Below, in pieces: positions 23,625 to 32,437 of a stretch of 64,000 nt of DNA. Source of the stretch: Chryseobacterium sp. JM1. GTDB lineage: Bacteria; Bacteroidota; Bacteroidia; Flavobacteriales; Weeksellaceae. The notes beneath the pieces were generated by a model. That model was given only the letters and a program-made list of their open reading frames with translations, ran no database searches and was not told the DNA's origin. Each line of letters starts with the position of its first letter. The first letter of the stretch is position 1. The stretch lies in NCBI RefSeq assembly GCF_000737715.1, contig NZ_JPRN01000011.1, positions 124,001 to 188,000 on the forward strand, written 5' to 3'. A program made the translations under genes and the position numbers.

Positions 23625-24917
23625 TTATTTTTTTCTGGTAAAATTCTTATTCTTAGGTTTCTTGAACCCTGTAGGAGTGCTTCCGGCCGGCTTATTATTG
23701 TTATTATTTTGAGGCTTAGGAGACCTTGGTCTTCCACCTCCAGCTGCCATAGGCTTGTTATTGGAATCTCTTTTCTGTGCGACCAGATTTTCAGTATGGA
23801 AAGGGTGATCCTTTACCACAGGAATTTTCTTCCCGATCAGCTTTTCTGTATTTCTTAAGTTTAAAAGGTCAAGACTGTCTACAAAAGAGATTGAAGATCC
23901 TTCAGCACCGGCTCTTCCCGTTCTTCCGATTCTGTGAACATAGGTTTCAGAAACGTCGGAAAGTTCGAAATTGATCACATATTTCAGCTCATCAATGTCA
24001 ATACCTCTTGCAGCGATGTCTGTAGCTACCAGAATCCTTGTTTTTCCGGACTTAAAATTATTCAGGGCATTCTGTCTCGCATTCTGAGATTTATTCCCGT
24101 GAATGGCTTCTGCTGAGATATTGTCTTTCTGAAGTTTTCTGGCAATTTTGTCCGCACCATGCTTCGTTCTGGAAAATACCAGTACAGAATCAGCGATCTC
24201 GTTCTCCAGAATATGAGAAAGAAGGTTCAGTTTGTTATCTTTATCTACAAAATAAACCGCCTGCTTAATCGTTTCTGCAGTGGAAGAAACCGGAGTTACC
24301 TCTACTTTCACAGGATTATTCAGGATAGAATCTGCTAATTTCTGAATTTCAGAAGGCATGGTTGCAGAAAAGAATAATGTCTGTCTTCTCTGTGGAAGAA
24401 GTTTGATCACTCTCTTTACGTCATGTACGAAACCCATGTCAAGCATTCTGTCAGCTTCATCAAGAACAAAGATCTCAATATTTTTTAAGCTGATGATTCC
24501 CTGAGCGATAAAATCCAGAAGTCTTCCCGGGGTTGCTACCAGGATATCGATTCCTTTTCTAAGGGCGGCTTCCTGATTTCCCTGCTTTACACCTCCGAAA
24601 ATAACGAGCTGTTTAAGCGGAAGATATTTTCCGTATGCATTAATGTTTTCCTCGATCTGGATGGCAAGTTCTCTTGTCGGCGTTAAGATCAGGGCTTTTA
24701 TATGATTGGTTTTGGTCTTATTTTTTGATAAATTCTGTAGAATAGGAATAGCAAACGCCGCTGTTTTTCCCGTTCCTGTCTGTGCACATCCTAAAAAGTC
24801 GCTGCCTTTTAAGATTTCAGGGATAGATCTCTCCTGAATGGGCGTAGGGTTTGTATATCCCTGTTCCTCAATTGCTTTTGCAATAGGTTCTATTAAGTTT
24901 AGGTCTGTAAAATTCAA
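23625..24917 (-). CDS. DEAD-box RNA helicase, RhlE-like
   Basis: This ATP-dependent RNA helicase has the Q-motif region NPTPIQERSIP, motif I AQTGTGKTAAF, PTRELAIQIEE, motif II VLDEADRML, motif III SATM, ARGIDIDELKYVINFEL and motif VI HRIGRTGRAG. A basic Asn/Lys/Pro-rich tail (last about 50 residues) ends in KNFTRKK. There is no in-frame ATG near the start. TTG codons lie at 24917 (LNFTDLNLIEPI, matching the usual N-terminus of relatives) and 24956. I prefer 24917. An exact TAnnTTTG box lies upstream at 24977-24984. It probably works in RNA or ribosome remodelling. Confidence 0.93.
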   Translation of the reverse strand: MNFTDLNLIEPIAKAIEEQGYTNPTPIQERSIPEILKGSDFLGCAQTGTGKTAAFAIPILQNLSKNKTKTNHIKALILTPTRELAIQIEENINAYGKYLPLKQLVIFGGVKQGNQEAALRKGIDILVATPGRLLDFIAQGIISLKNIEIFVLDEADRMLDMGFVHDVKRVIKLLPQRRQTLFFSATMPSEIQKLADSILNNPVKVEVTPVSSTAETIKQAVYFVDKDNKLNLLSHILENEIADSVLVFSRTKHGADKIARKLQKDNISAEAIHGNKSQNARQNALNNFKSGKTRILVATDIAARGIDIDELKYVINFELSDVSETYVHRIGRTGRAGAEGSSISFVDSLDLLNLRNTEKLIGKKIPVVKDHPFHTENLVAQKRDSNNKPMAAGGGRPRSPKPQNNNNNKPAGSTPTGFKKPKNKNFTRKK

Positions 24918-24976
24918 ATGAACTGTTTTTTTTAATTTAAAATAAAATTCCCTCAATGTGAAGGAATTATACGGTG

Positions 24977-24984
24977 CAAAGGTA
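24977..24984 (-). promoter_or_regulatory. -7 box TACCTTTG of the RhlE-like gene
   Basis: An exact TAnnTTTG match on the minus strand. The start site should lie near 24970-24972. No clear -33 TTG is seen; the gap to the next gene is short. Confidence 0.4.
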
Positions 24985-25005
24985 GTCTAAATATTTTTAA
25001 GCGGA

Positions 25006-25494
25006 TCATTTTACTTTTGTCCACTGCTGGTTATGTCTCAGGTCTTCAATGAAGAGGTAGACTTTTCTCAGCTTTTCACTTCCTCTTTTGCCATAGTCTT
25101 CTACATTTTTGGAAGTTCCATCCGTAAAATTAATTCTCAGATAGGACGTGGAAAGATCCGTGATATTTCTTGATCCGTACTTATCCTGAAGGTTTTTAAC
25201 ATCAAGACCGTTCAGTAAAGAAACGAGCTTCTTGTAGTCAGAGTCTTTAATTACGGCTTTAAAAGTTCCTTCCCGTGGTTTTGAAAATTCTCCTTTTGAA
25301 AAATCTTTGGAGAAATTGAAGTGTTCTGCTTCCAGTATTGCTGTCCTGTCTGGATTAATGGTCATCGTGAAAATAGGGCAGGATCCAAAACATGCGCCTG
25401 CCTGATATTCAATTTTGGAATATTGTGATTCCGTTTTCTGTGTAGTGCAGGAAAATAAAAATATCAGTGCACAAAGGCTCAATACATATTTCAT
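25006..25494 (-). CDS. DUF6438-type lipoprotein
   Basis: This 162-residue exported protein has a signal peptide ending at the lipobox (FLFSC, Cys16). The mature part contains YQAGACFGSCPIFTMTINPD, the C-F-G-S-C-P motif that marks this family of Bacteroidota lipoproteins. The two cysteines could form a disulfide in the periplasm. The function is unknown. It sits on the minus strand between obgE-side genes and the helicase. Confidence 0.8.
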   Translation of the reverse strand: MKYVLSLCALIFLFSCTTQKTESQYSKIEYQAGACFGSCPIFTMTINPDRTAILEAEHFNFSKDFSKGEFSKPREGTFKAVIKDSDYKKLVSLLNGLDVKNLQDKYGSRNITDLSTSYLRINFTDGTSKNVEDYGKRGSEKLRKVYLFIEDLRHNQQWTKVK

Positions 25495-25558
25495 AGGGAA
25501 TGGTTTCTCTGGGTTCTTTCAATAATTATTCCAAATAGAATTGGGTTCAGCAGTGAAC

Positions 25559-26332
25559 TTATTCCAGAGATGAAACACAACAGCCTTTGGTGAATGATAA
25601 TCGTATAAGTACCGGGTCAATATTCATTGATTCATAGTACTTTGTTCTCTTTTTGGCAGTGTTGTAATAAGAATAGCTCTTGATTTCCCCTTTGTCAAAG
25701 GATATTTTATTCTTGAAGAACAAAGGTTCCATATCAAACAGGATATTGTTATTGAAGTCCTTATCTGTATTGGCAATGTCCAGTTCAATCACTGCGACAT
25801 TCGTTTTTCCTTTATGAATAAGGTTGTACTTGTAATGAATCAGATCGTTGTCTGCTTTCTTTTCCACCAATTCCAGTACCTGATCGGTTTTTGCCTTTTT
25901 TCTTTTCTTAATATCCGCAATTTCCGATTCCAAAGGAATATCACCCTTGAAATAGTCAAAATTTCCGGGCTTTATTTCTTTATTTTCGTCTTTGATCAGA
26001 ACGGGAAGAACAGGATTGGTGTCTTTTTTTAAATTGTAAATGAACCCGTTTCTGCTGTTGTTAAAAGAAAGAACAGACAGGTCCGTGTCATTGGTATAGT
26101 ATTCGATCACCTCATTTACTTCATTACTTGTACCCTGATCAGCAATTTTATTGTAGGTTAATCTTTTATTGAATTCAAACCTGAAAAACGCTTTATCACT
26201 GAAAGGTGCCGGTTCATCCAATCTGGGTGCTTCCACGAATGAATCACCCCCTTGAGCATAAGCCGAGGAGGGCAGAAGAAATGAAACAAAAATAACAGCG
26301 GGTGCTGTTATTTTCTTTAATGACTGTATCAT
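25559..26332 (-). CDS. exported protein, possibly GLPGLI-like, function unknown
   Basis: This 257-residue protein has a clear signal peptide ending at AYAQG. The remainder is a hydrophilic, beta-rich sequence with no enzymatic motif and a run of charged residues near IKKRKKAKTDQ. It ends with a Cys-Cys pair (GCCVSS). The general look (conversion of a substrate into YYNTAKKRTKYYES-like strands) suggests an outer-surface or periplasmic beta protein. Its ATG lies 3 bases after the obgE stop, so it is co-transcribed with obgE. Confidence 0.6.
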   Translation of the reverse strand: MIQSLKKITAPAVIFVSFLLPSSAYAQGGDSFVEAPRLDEPAPFSDKAFFRFEFNKRLTYNKIADQGTSNEVNEVIEYYTNDTDLSVLSFNNSRNGFIYNLKKDTNPVLPVLIKDENKEIKPGNFDYFKGDIPLESEIADIKKRKKAKTDQVLELVEKKADNDLIHYKYNLIHKGKTNVAVIELDIANTDKDFNNNILFDMEPLFFKNKISFDKGEIKSYSYYNTAKKRTKYYESMNIDPVLIRLSFTKGCCVSSLE

Positions 26333-26335
26333 CTT

Positions 26336-27319
26336 TTATCCGTGAAGTTTTTTCCAGACTGCGTCTTTCAGTTCTACAAGGCCTTCTCCCGTAACACCGG
26401 AGAAGAATAACGGTTTTCTGTTTTCCGGAAATTCAGCTGCGATTTCTTTTTTCAGCTCTTCATCCAGAAGGTCAGATTTGGAAATCGAAATGATGAAATC
26501 TTTATCCAGTAGTTCAGGATTGTACTCCGTCAATTCATTTTCCAGAATTTTAAACTCCTGAAAATGACTTTCAGAATCAGCGGGAATTAAGAATAATAAG
26601 ATAGAATTTCTTTCAATATGTCTTAAGAACCTGTGTCCTAAACCTTTTCCTTCAGCAGCCCCTTCGATGATTCCCGGGATATCAGCCATTACAAATGATT
26701 TGTAATTTCTGTAATCCACAATACCAAGATTGGGGGTCAGCGTTGTAAATGCGTAATTGGCGATTTTAGGTTTTGCCGCTGATACAGACGCAAGAAGTGT
26801 AGATTTTCCTGCATTAGGAAAACCAACCAAACCTACATCGGCTAGAATTTTAAGCTCGAAAACCACAAATCCTTCCTCACCATCCATTCCCGGTTGTGCA
26901 TATCTTGGAGTCTGGTTGGTAGAAGATTTGAAATGCTCATTTCCTTTTCCACCTTTTCCTCCAAGCATCAAAGTGATTTCCTGTTTGTCTTCAAGAATTT
27001 CGCCGATAATTTCTCCTTCTTCATTTTTAGCAATGGTCCCGATTGGAACATCGATATAAATATCAGCACCGTCAGCACCGGTCAGCTGGCTTTTCGCTCC
27101 GTTTTCACCACGTTCCGCTTTGATGTGGCGGGTGTATCGAAGTGGAAGTAAAGTCCATTCCTGAGCATTTCCTCTCATGATGACGTGTCCGCCACGACCT
27201 CCGTCGCCTCCATCCGGACCGCCTTTAGGAATATATTTTTCACGGCGAAGGTGGGCAGAACCTGCACCTCCGTGTCCGCTTTTACAATGGATCTTTACGT
27301 AATCTACAAAGTTAGACAT
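26336..27319 (-). CDS. obgE: GTPase Obg/CgtA
   Basis: Obg is a conserved GTPase that binds the 50S subunit and controls its maturation and stress responses. The 327-residue protein starts with the glycine-rich Obg fold (GHGGAGSAHLRREKYIPKGG, GGDGGRGG). The G domain has GFPNAGKST (G1), DIPG (G3) and SKSD (G4). There is no C-terminal OCT domain, as is common in Bacteroidota. It follows adk after 67 bases containing an 8-bp hairpin (acgggatt / aatcccgt). Confidence 0.96.
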   Translation of the reverse strand: MSNFVDYVKIHCKSGHGGAGSAHLRREKYIPKGGPDGGDGGRGGHVIMRGNAQEWTLLPLRYTRHIKAERGENGAKSQLTGADGADIYIDVPIGTIAKNEEGEIIGEILEDKQEITLMLGGKGGKGNEHFKSSTNQTPRYAQPGMDGEEGFVVFELKILADVGLVGFPNAGKSTLLASVSAAKPKIANYAFTTLTPNLGIVDYRNYKSFVMADIPGIIEGAAEGKGLGHRFLRHIERNSILLFLIPADSESHFQEFKILENELTEYNPELLDKDFIISISKSDLLDEELKKEIAAEFPENRKPLFFSGVTGEGLVELKDAVWKKLHG

Positions 27320-27386
27320 ATAGTTTGTGTTGCGGGTTGCGGTTTACGGGATTCGAATTTTTCCAATCCCGTACACCATATCCCGA

Positions 27387-27965
27387 TTATTTAATTTTTT
27401 CGACTTCAGCGAAAAGCTTCTGGGAAATTTCAGCAATTTCTCCTACGCCGTTTACTTCAACATATTTTCCCTGCTGCTTGTAAAGTTCGGCTACTTCTGC
27501 TGTTTTAGTATAATATTCTTTAATTCTGATTTCAATGATCTCTACATTGCTGTCGTCAGATCTTCCACTGGTTTCACCTCTTTTCAGAAGTCTTTCCACT
27601 AAAGTTTTGTCTTCTACCACCAAGGATAGGCAGATATCAATCTTGTCGTTCAGTTCCTCTTTTACGATGGTTTCCAAAGCTTGCGTCTGAGCCGTAGTTC
27701 TTGGGTATCCGTCGAAGATAAATCCGTTGGTATCGGTTGGCTTTCTAAGCTCGTCGATCAGCATATCCGTCGTTACCTGATCCGGAACCAGTTCTCCCTT
27801 ATCGATATAAGACTTAGCCAGTTTTCCAAGCTCAGTGTCGTTTTTCATGTTGTATCTGAAAAGGTCGCCTGTTGAAATCTGTTTTAAGTTGAATTTTTCG
27901 ATCAGGTTTTGAGCTTGTGTTCCTTTTCCACTTCCTGGAGGGCCGAACAGAACAATGTTTATCAT
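27387..27965 (-). CDS. adk: adenylate kinase
   Basis: This enzyme interconverts ATP + AMP and 2 ADP. It has 192 residues. Motifs are the P-loop GPPGSGKGTQAQNL, STGDLFRYN, FDGYPRTTAQTQAL and the LID region LLKRGETSGRSDDSN with the Arg residues that contact phosphates. The LID is the short form without a zinc-binding Cys cluster. It is transcribed with hpt upstream and obgE downstream on the minus strand; no consensus promoter is seen directly before it. Confidence 0.96.
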   Translation of the reverse strand: MINIVLFGPPGSGKGTQAQNLIEKFNLKQISTGDLFRYNMKNDTELGKLAKSYIDKGELVPDQVTTDMLIDELRKPTDTNGFIFDGYPRTTAQTQALETIVKEELNDKIDICLSLVVEDKTLVERLLKRGETSGRSDDSNVEIIEIRIKEYYTKTAEVAELYKQQGKYVEVNGVGEIAEISQKLFAEVEKIK

Positions 27966-28090
27966 AATGTTGATTCGCTTGCAGCTTTCAGCAATACGCT
28001 TTCAGCCTTTAGCTTTTTTAGTTAATATTTACTTTATTTCGATTTAATATTTAAAGCTAATGGCTAGTAGCCAAAAGCTAGTAGCAGAAA

Positions 28091-28645
28091 TTAATGGTTG
28101 ATTTGTCCCTCTTCCAGTTGATACAGATTGGCAAGGTTTCTTCCTATCTCATCATAATCAAGTCCGTAACCAAGAACAAACTTATTTGGAATTTCTTTTC
28201 CGATATAATCCAGTTTGAAGTCTTTCTTGTATACATCCGGTTTCAATAGGAATGAAGCCAGTTTTACAGATTTCGGACGCTGTGTCTCTGTGAAATATTT
28301 GAATAAACTTTCAACAGTGTTTCCAGTGTCTACGATATCTTCCACAAGAATGATGTGACGGTCTTTCACGTCTTTAGTCAGTTCCATTTTCTGGTAAACG
28401 ATCCCTGTAGACTCAGTTCCTGCATAAGAACTCATTTGAATGAAAGCAATCTCGCATTCACCGGGATAATATTTTAAAAGATCTGAGAAGAACATGATCA
28501 CTCCGTTCAGAACCCCGATGAAAACAGGAACTTCATCCTTGTAGTCTTCATAAATCTTTAAAGCTGTTTCTTTTACAATTTGCTGAATCTCGGCGTCCTT
28601 CAAATAAGGAACGAAAGTTTTGTCGTGAACTTTAATGCTTTCCAT
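28091..28645 (-). CDS. hpt: hypoxanthine phosphoribosyltransferase
   Basis: This purine salvage enzyme joins PRPP with hypoxanthine or guanine to give IMP or GMP. It has 184 residues. The PRPP-binding motif is HIILVEDIVDTGNTVESL, with the flexible loop region QMSSYAGTESTG and the C-terminal LGYGLDYDE segment. It is the first gene of the hpt-adk-obgE run, with an exact -7 box 20 bases upstream. Confidence 0.95.
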   Translation of the reverse strand: MESIKVHDKTFVPYLKDAEIQQIVKETALKIYEDYKDEVPVFIGVLNGVIMFFSDLLKYYPGECEIAFIQMSSYAGTESTGIVYQKMELTKDVKDRHIILVEDIVDTGNTVESLFKYFTETQRPKSVKLASFLLKPDVYKKDFKLDYIGKEIPNKFVLGYGLDYDEIGRNLANLYQLEEGQINH

Positions 28646-28664
28646 AAAAAATTTTAGTAGTTGG

Positions 28665-28672
28665 CAAAGTTA
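28665..28672 (-). promoter_or_regulatory. -7 box TAACTTTG of the hpt-adk-obgE run
   Basis: An exact TAnnTTTG match on the minus strand, 19 bases before the hpt start. Confidence 0.45.
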
Positions 28673-29030
28673 CGGATTTTTGATCAAAATCTTTTCTACT
28701 TTTGCACCCGATTTCATAATGCCCCGTTTAAAGAGAATGTATTAAAAATAATAGAGATATAAAATCTTTGATTACACTCAATTGTCCCGTCAATTCTACG
28801 ATTGACTATCTTTACAAAGGAGGCGAATTCTGACCCTAATAATTTTGACCGATCTCGAAACAGGGTAAAAGCCATATGTTTTTTATCAGGAAAAAGAGGA
28901 TTGGAGAGAAATTGCTATCTTTGCAGTTCCAAAACCCAATTATACAGACATGTAGGATTTAATTTCTTTTCGATGTTATCAAACAGTGACCGGTGCGTTG
29001 CTGATGTTTAATTATTACAAGAAATAAATC
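28673..29030. other. upstream region of the ABC-F gene with two candidate -7 boxes
   Basis: No gene is supported. Exact TAnnTTTG boxes facing the ABC-F gene occur at 28697-28704 (TACTTTTG) and 28916-28923 (TATCTTTG). They would give mRNA leaders of about 320 and 100 bases. ABC-F resistance genes are often controlled by leader attenuation, but I could not find a convincing terminator or leader peptide here. Confidence 0.4.
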
Positions 29031-30620
29031 ATGATCTTACTGCAAAATATGTCCTACGGGTTTCCGGGAGGAGACCTTCTGTTTCATTCTATCCATTTAA
29101 CAATACCATCCCAAACAAAATCGGCGCTTGTCGGAAGTAATGGTGTAGGGAAATCTACACTCCTGAAAATAATTGCTCACGAAATTCAACCTTTAGAAGG
29201 AAGTATCACCGTGAAAGGCGATATGTACTATGTTCCGCAGATGTTCGGGAACTTTGATCATCTTACCATCGCAGAATGTCTGAAAATTGACCAAAAACTA
29301 AATGCCCTCCAAAAGATCACCAGTGGTGAAGTGGACGAAGAGTATTTTGAAATCTTAAATGACGACTGGGAGATTGAAGAACGCAGCCAAAGTGCTTTAC
29401 ATGAGTGGAAACTTGAAGATCTGAAATTAGACCAGAAACTGGAAAACCTGAGCGGAGGTCAGAAAGCCAAAGTTTTCCTGGCTGGAATTCAGATCAATAC
29501 TCCGGACCTTATTCTATTGGATGAACCTACGAACCATCTTGACCTTGATGGCAGGAAATTATTATACAGTCTCATCGAGAGAACAGATGCCCAGGTTGTT
29601 ATGGTAAGCCACGACCGCACGCTGCTGAATCTTGCGGATACTATATTTGAATTAAGCAATCAGGGAATTTCTGCATATGGAGGAAACTATGATTTCTATG
29701 CTGAACAGAAAGAAATAGAGGAGGAGGCACTTCACAATGATATTCATGCCAAAGAACGGGCTCTGAAAAAGGCCAAAGAAAAAGAACGCGAAACGATAGA
29801 ACGGAAACAGAAGCTGGATGCAAGAGGAAAACAGAAGCAGGAAAAATCCGGAGTCGCGAGAATTATGATGAATACACTCCGCAATAATGCCGAGAAAAAT
29901 ACGTCCAGATTAAAAGGAGTCCATGCAGAAAAGATCAGTGGGATTTCCGGTGATCTCCGGGATTTGCGTTCCTCTTTGAAAAACTCAGACCAGATGAAAG
30001 TGAATTTCAATGATTCCAGTCTTCATTCCGGAAAAATACTGATCAGTGCTGAAAATATTAATTTTAAATACGGCATTGAGACTCTTTGGAAGAATACGAT
30101 CAACCTTGAGATCCGTAGCGGAGAAAGAATTTCAATCAAGGGATCAAATGGGTCGGGCAAAACGACCTTACTGAAAATGCTGTTGGGTAATCTGAATCCG
30201 TCCGAAGGAAAAATGATGAGATCAGATTGTAATACGATATATGTTGATCAGGAATATTCTCTGATTAAGAAAGATATCAGTGTTTATGAATTTGCACAGG
30301 AGTTTAATGACGGTGCTATGCAGGAATCCGAAGTGAAAACCTTGCTGTCCAGATTTCTGTTTGGAAAGGAAGCCTGGGATAAAAAATGTGGAGTATTAAG
30401 TGGAGGTGAACGTTTACGATTGCTTCTGTGCGGACTTTCTATCAGCAGTAAGGCTCCGGATATGATCATCCTGGATGAGCCTACGAATAATCTGGACTTA
30501 CAGAATGTGGAAATTTTAACGGCTTCTATTAAGGATTACAAAGGGACATTGCTGGTGATTTCCCATGATGAGATCTTTCTCGAGGAGATAGGAGTGGAGA
30601 GGGAGATTATTTTGGATTGA
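29031..30620 (+). CDS. ABC-F family ATP-binding protein
   Basis: This 529-residue soluble protein has two fused ABC domains and no membrane segment, the ABC-F layout. Domain 1 has GSNGVGKST, LSGGQKAKV and LILLDEPTNHLD; domain 2 has GSNGSGKTT, LSGGERLRL and MIILDEPTNNLD. Between them is a long, highly charged linker (about residues 225-300). ABC-F proteins bind the ribosomal E site and act in translation or antibiotic protection. The linker length is compatible with either a translation factor or a resistance-type member. The gene stands alone with a long upstream region. Confidence 0.9.
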   Translation: MILLQNMSYGFPGGDLLFHSIHLTIPSQTKSALVGSNGVGKSTLLKIIAHEIQPLEGSITVKGDMYYVPQMFGNFDHLTIAECLKIDQKLNALQKITSGEVDEEYFEILNDDWEIEERSQSALHEWKLEDLKLDQKLENLSGGQKAKVFLAGIQINTPDLILLDEPTNHLDLDGRKLLYSLIERTDAQVVMVSHDRTLLNLADTIFELSNQGISAYGGNYDFYAEQKEIEEEALHNDIHAKERALKKAKEKERETIERKQKLDARGKQKQEKSGVARIMMNTLRNNAEKNTSRLKGVHAEKISGISGDLRDLRSSLKNSDQMKVNFNDSSLHSGKILISAENINFKYGIETLWKNTINLEIRSGERISIKGSNGSGKTTLLKMLLGNLNPSEGKMMRSDCNTIYVDQEYSLIKKDISVYEFAQEFNDGAMQESEVKTLLSRFLFGKEAWDKKCGVLSGGERLRLLLCGLSISSKAPDMIILDEPTNNLDLQNVEILTASIKDYKGTLLVISHDEIFLEEIGVEREIILD

Positions 30621-30696
30621 ATGATATTCTGTTGATTTTTTCTCCCGCAGATTCCGCGGATTTCGCTGATGTTTGTGTTTTATTGGCTGTTGATTT

Positions 30697-30729
30697 AAAC
30701 CTTATAGGTTTTTAAAACCTATAAGGTTT
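30697..30729. repeat. palindrome with 16-bp perfect arms
   Basis: Arm aaaccttataggtttt (30697-30712) is exactly complementary to aaaacctataaggttt (30714-30729). The right half recurs near 19007. It follows the ABC-F gene by 77 bases and could fold in RNA, but it lacks a T run. Confidence 0.7.
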
Positions 30730-30890
30730 GAACGTGAAAAGTATTTACTATTGGATTATCGCAACGGCACAAGGGATGATTAAAAGAGTGTTAAGGCGCA
30801 AGAAAATCAAGATTTTCAGCAGGGTTGGATAGGTAAATAAGTATTCAGTTAGTGGTATTCAATTTTATCGGAGATGAAATTTTTACTTTT

Positions 30891-30984
30891 TTGTCATTGC
30901 GAGGAGTGCAACGACGAAGCAATCTTATGCTCTATATTTTGATGATGTGAATTAGATTGCTTCGCCTGCGGCTCGCAATGACAA
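30891..30984. repeat. REP/MITE-like long palindrome
   Basis: Outer arms ttgtcattgcgag (30891-30903) and ctcgcaatgacaa (30972-30984) are exact complements. Inner arms gaagcaatct (30916-30925) and agattgcttc (30954-30963) are also exact. Palindromes with this wording are known as dispersed repeats in many bacterial genomes. Confidence 0.75.
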
Positions 30985-31076
30985 ATGTCAACATTGAAAT
31001 TTTCTATGAACCAACTTATTTAAATAGAATTAGAGAATCCGGCAATCCATTTGTAAAAGTGCAGTAATGTTTAGCT

Positions 31077-32012
31077 TTATAAATACTTTGAAATCCACTG
31101 AGATATTTCATTGATAACCTCTTGTCTGATTTCCTCATTTAATATCTCGTGGCGCATCTCGGGATAGATTTTCACGCTGACATCTTTAAATCCGTCCTGC
31201 TTTAGATACCCGACGGTTTTCATCACTCCTTTGCTGAAATCTCCGATAGGATCATTCTGACCACTCACAAACAGAAGAGGGAAGGATTTTGGAATAGAAA
31301 CTGCCCAGTTTCTTGCTGTAGCTTTTTTGTAAATACTGAATAAGGCATAAAAAGCATTATTGGTAAAAGGAACTCCGCAGAGCTCATCTTTTGCAAATGC
31401 TTTTCTGTTGGCCGGGTTCAGGCTCAGCCAGCTTGTATCACTGAAGTCTTTGTCGTTCTTAAAAGATTTATTATTGACCGTATTAAAAAGAGTATTGAGA
31501 TAAGTAGGATAGTGAGGTGCTATTTTGTTGGCCAACGATAGATAACCGTTGATTAAGTTGATGCCTGCCAAAGGACCTCCGGTTCCGGTGATGATTGCTC
31601 CATTAAATTTACCTCCGGCTCTCTGAAGAAGGCAGCGTGTCACAAATGATCCCATAGAATGCCCAAGAACAAAATGAGGAACATCCGGATATTGTTGTAT
31701 AAGATGGTCGCCCATTGCTTCAGCGTCGGAAATAAGTTTTTCATCCGGTTGCTTAAGCTGGAAAAACCCGATGCCTTTTTTCTCCTTCACCGATTTTCCG
31801 TGTCCTAAATGGTCATAGGTAAGTACGGCTATTCCCTGATCTGCAAAATAAGTTGCTATTTCAGCATATCTTCCGCTGTGCTCCTGCATGCCGTGTATGA
31901 TGAGCAAAGTGGCTTTTACGGGAACTTCATTGGGCGTGAAAAGGGTGTGGAAGAGCTTTGTTTCGCTGGTGGGAGATGGGGAAAGGAAGGATGATGTTTG
32001 GGATGATCTCAT
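31077..32012 (-). CDS. alpha/beta hydrolase, monoacylglycerol lipase-like (S33)
   Basis: This 311-residue serine hydrolase has LLIIHGMQEHSGRYAEIATYF (the H-G-x-x-E-H-S-x-R-Y pattern of monoglyceride lipases), VLTYDHLGHGKS, the nucleophile elbow LGHSMGSFVTRC, LFVSGQNDPIGD with the acid, and a C-terminal PEMRHEILNE with the catalytic His. It lacks a signal peptide. It probably cleaves monoacylglycerols or lysophospholipids. A -7 box TATCTTTG lies at 32047-32054 on the same strand. Confidence 0.88.
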   Translation of the reverse strand: MRSSQTSSFLSPSPTSETKLFHTLFTPNEVPVKATLLIIHGMQEHSGRYAEIATYFADQGIAVLTYDHLGHGKSVKEKKGIGFFQLKQPDEKLISDAEAMGDHLIQQYPDVPHFVLGHSMGSFVTRCLLQRAGGKFNGAIITGTGGPLAGINLINGYLSLANKIAPHYPTYLNTLFNTVNNKSFKNDKDFSDTSWLSLNPANRKAFAKDELCGVPFTNNAFYALFSIYKKATARNWAVSIPKSFPLLFVSGQNDPIGDFSKGVMKTVGYLKQDGFKDVSVKIYPEMRHEILNEEIRQEVINEISQWISKYL

Positions 32013-32046
32013 GGTGGAAGGAACTATGGTTATTTTGGAATACGAC

Positions 32047-32054
32047 CAAAGATA
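32047..32054 (-). promoter_or_regulatory. -7 box TATCTTTG of the lipase-like gene
   Basis: An exact TAnnTTTG match 34 bases upstream of the start on the minus strand; no clear -33 partner. Confidence 0.4.
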
Positions 32055-32094
32055 GTGAATAAATAAATTTGATTAAAGGTCAAAGGTTTATGAT

Positions 32095-32330
32095 CTATTC
32101 ATCTAATCTGCTTGAAATATCCATTTGCTGATGAAGGATTTTGATGATTTCAATTTCATTTTCTTTCAAATTGATTTTATAAAATATAAAATGCGATTTT
32201 ACTCTTGATCTGAAGTACTCTTTTCTGATTTTACTGTAATTTTTGGTATTTAACCCAAAGGTAAATCTGAAGATGACTTATCATATAAATTACACAAACG
32301 GGTAATTGACTCACAAGTTACTTCAATCTA
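32095..32330 (-). pseudogene. decayed ParE/RelE-type toxin gene fragment
   Basis: The minus strand encodes, up to the TAG at 32095-32097, SRVKSHFIFYKINLKENEIE and then IIKILHQQMDISSRLDE, the standard C-terminus of ParE toxins (S-H-F-I-F-Y, I-I-x-I-L-H-x-x-M-D). This frame opens only at a TAA (32278-32280) and has no start. In another frame just upstream SITRLCNLYDKSSSDLPLG fits the preceding ParE helix region, so a one-base shift near 32255-32275 split the gene. A TAG precedes that segment. The N-terminal half and any antitoxin gene are missing. Confidence 0.75.
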
Positions 32331-32437
32331 ATTTAGTATCAACAAAAGTAGAGTGGCAGAACACGATTTGTCAGATATTAATCTGCAAAATAATTCATGT
32401 TTTACATTAAAAAACTAACGATTAAAAATTATTACCT

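Larger units (their letters stand above)
30621..31076. other. repeat-rich gap without genes
   Basis: The gap contains a cgcagatt-type phrase (about 30641-30675), a 16-bp-arm palindrome (30697-30729), a partial copy of the element seen at 35584-35777 (about 30791-30885), and a REP-like palindrome (30891-30984). No open frame looks coding. Confidence 0.6.

Noticed and set aside
28802..29011. 69-codon open frame before the ABC-F gene, possible leader peptide
   Set aside because: It is too long and atypical for a leader peptide and no attenuator follows; composition looks noncoding.
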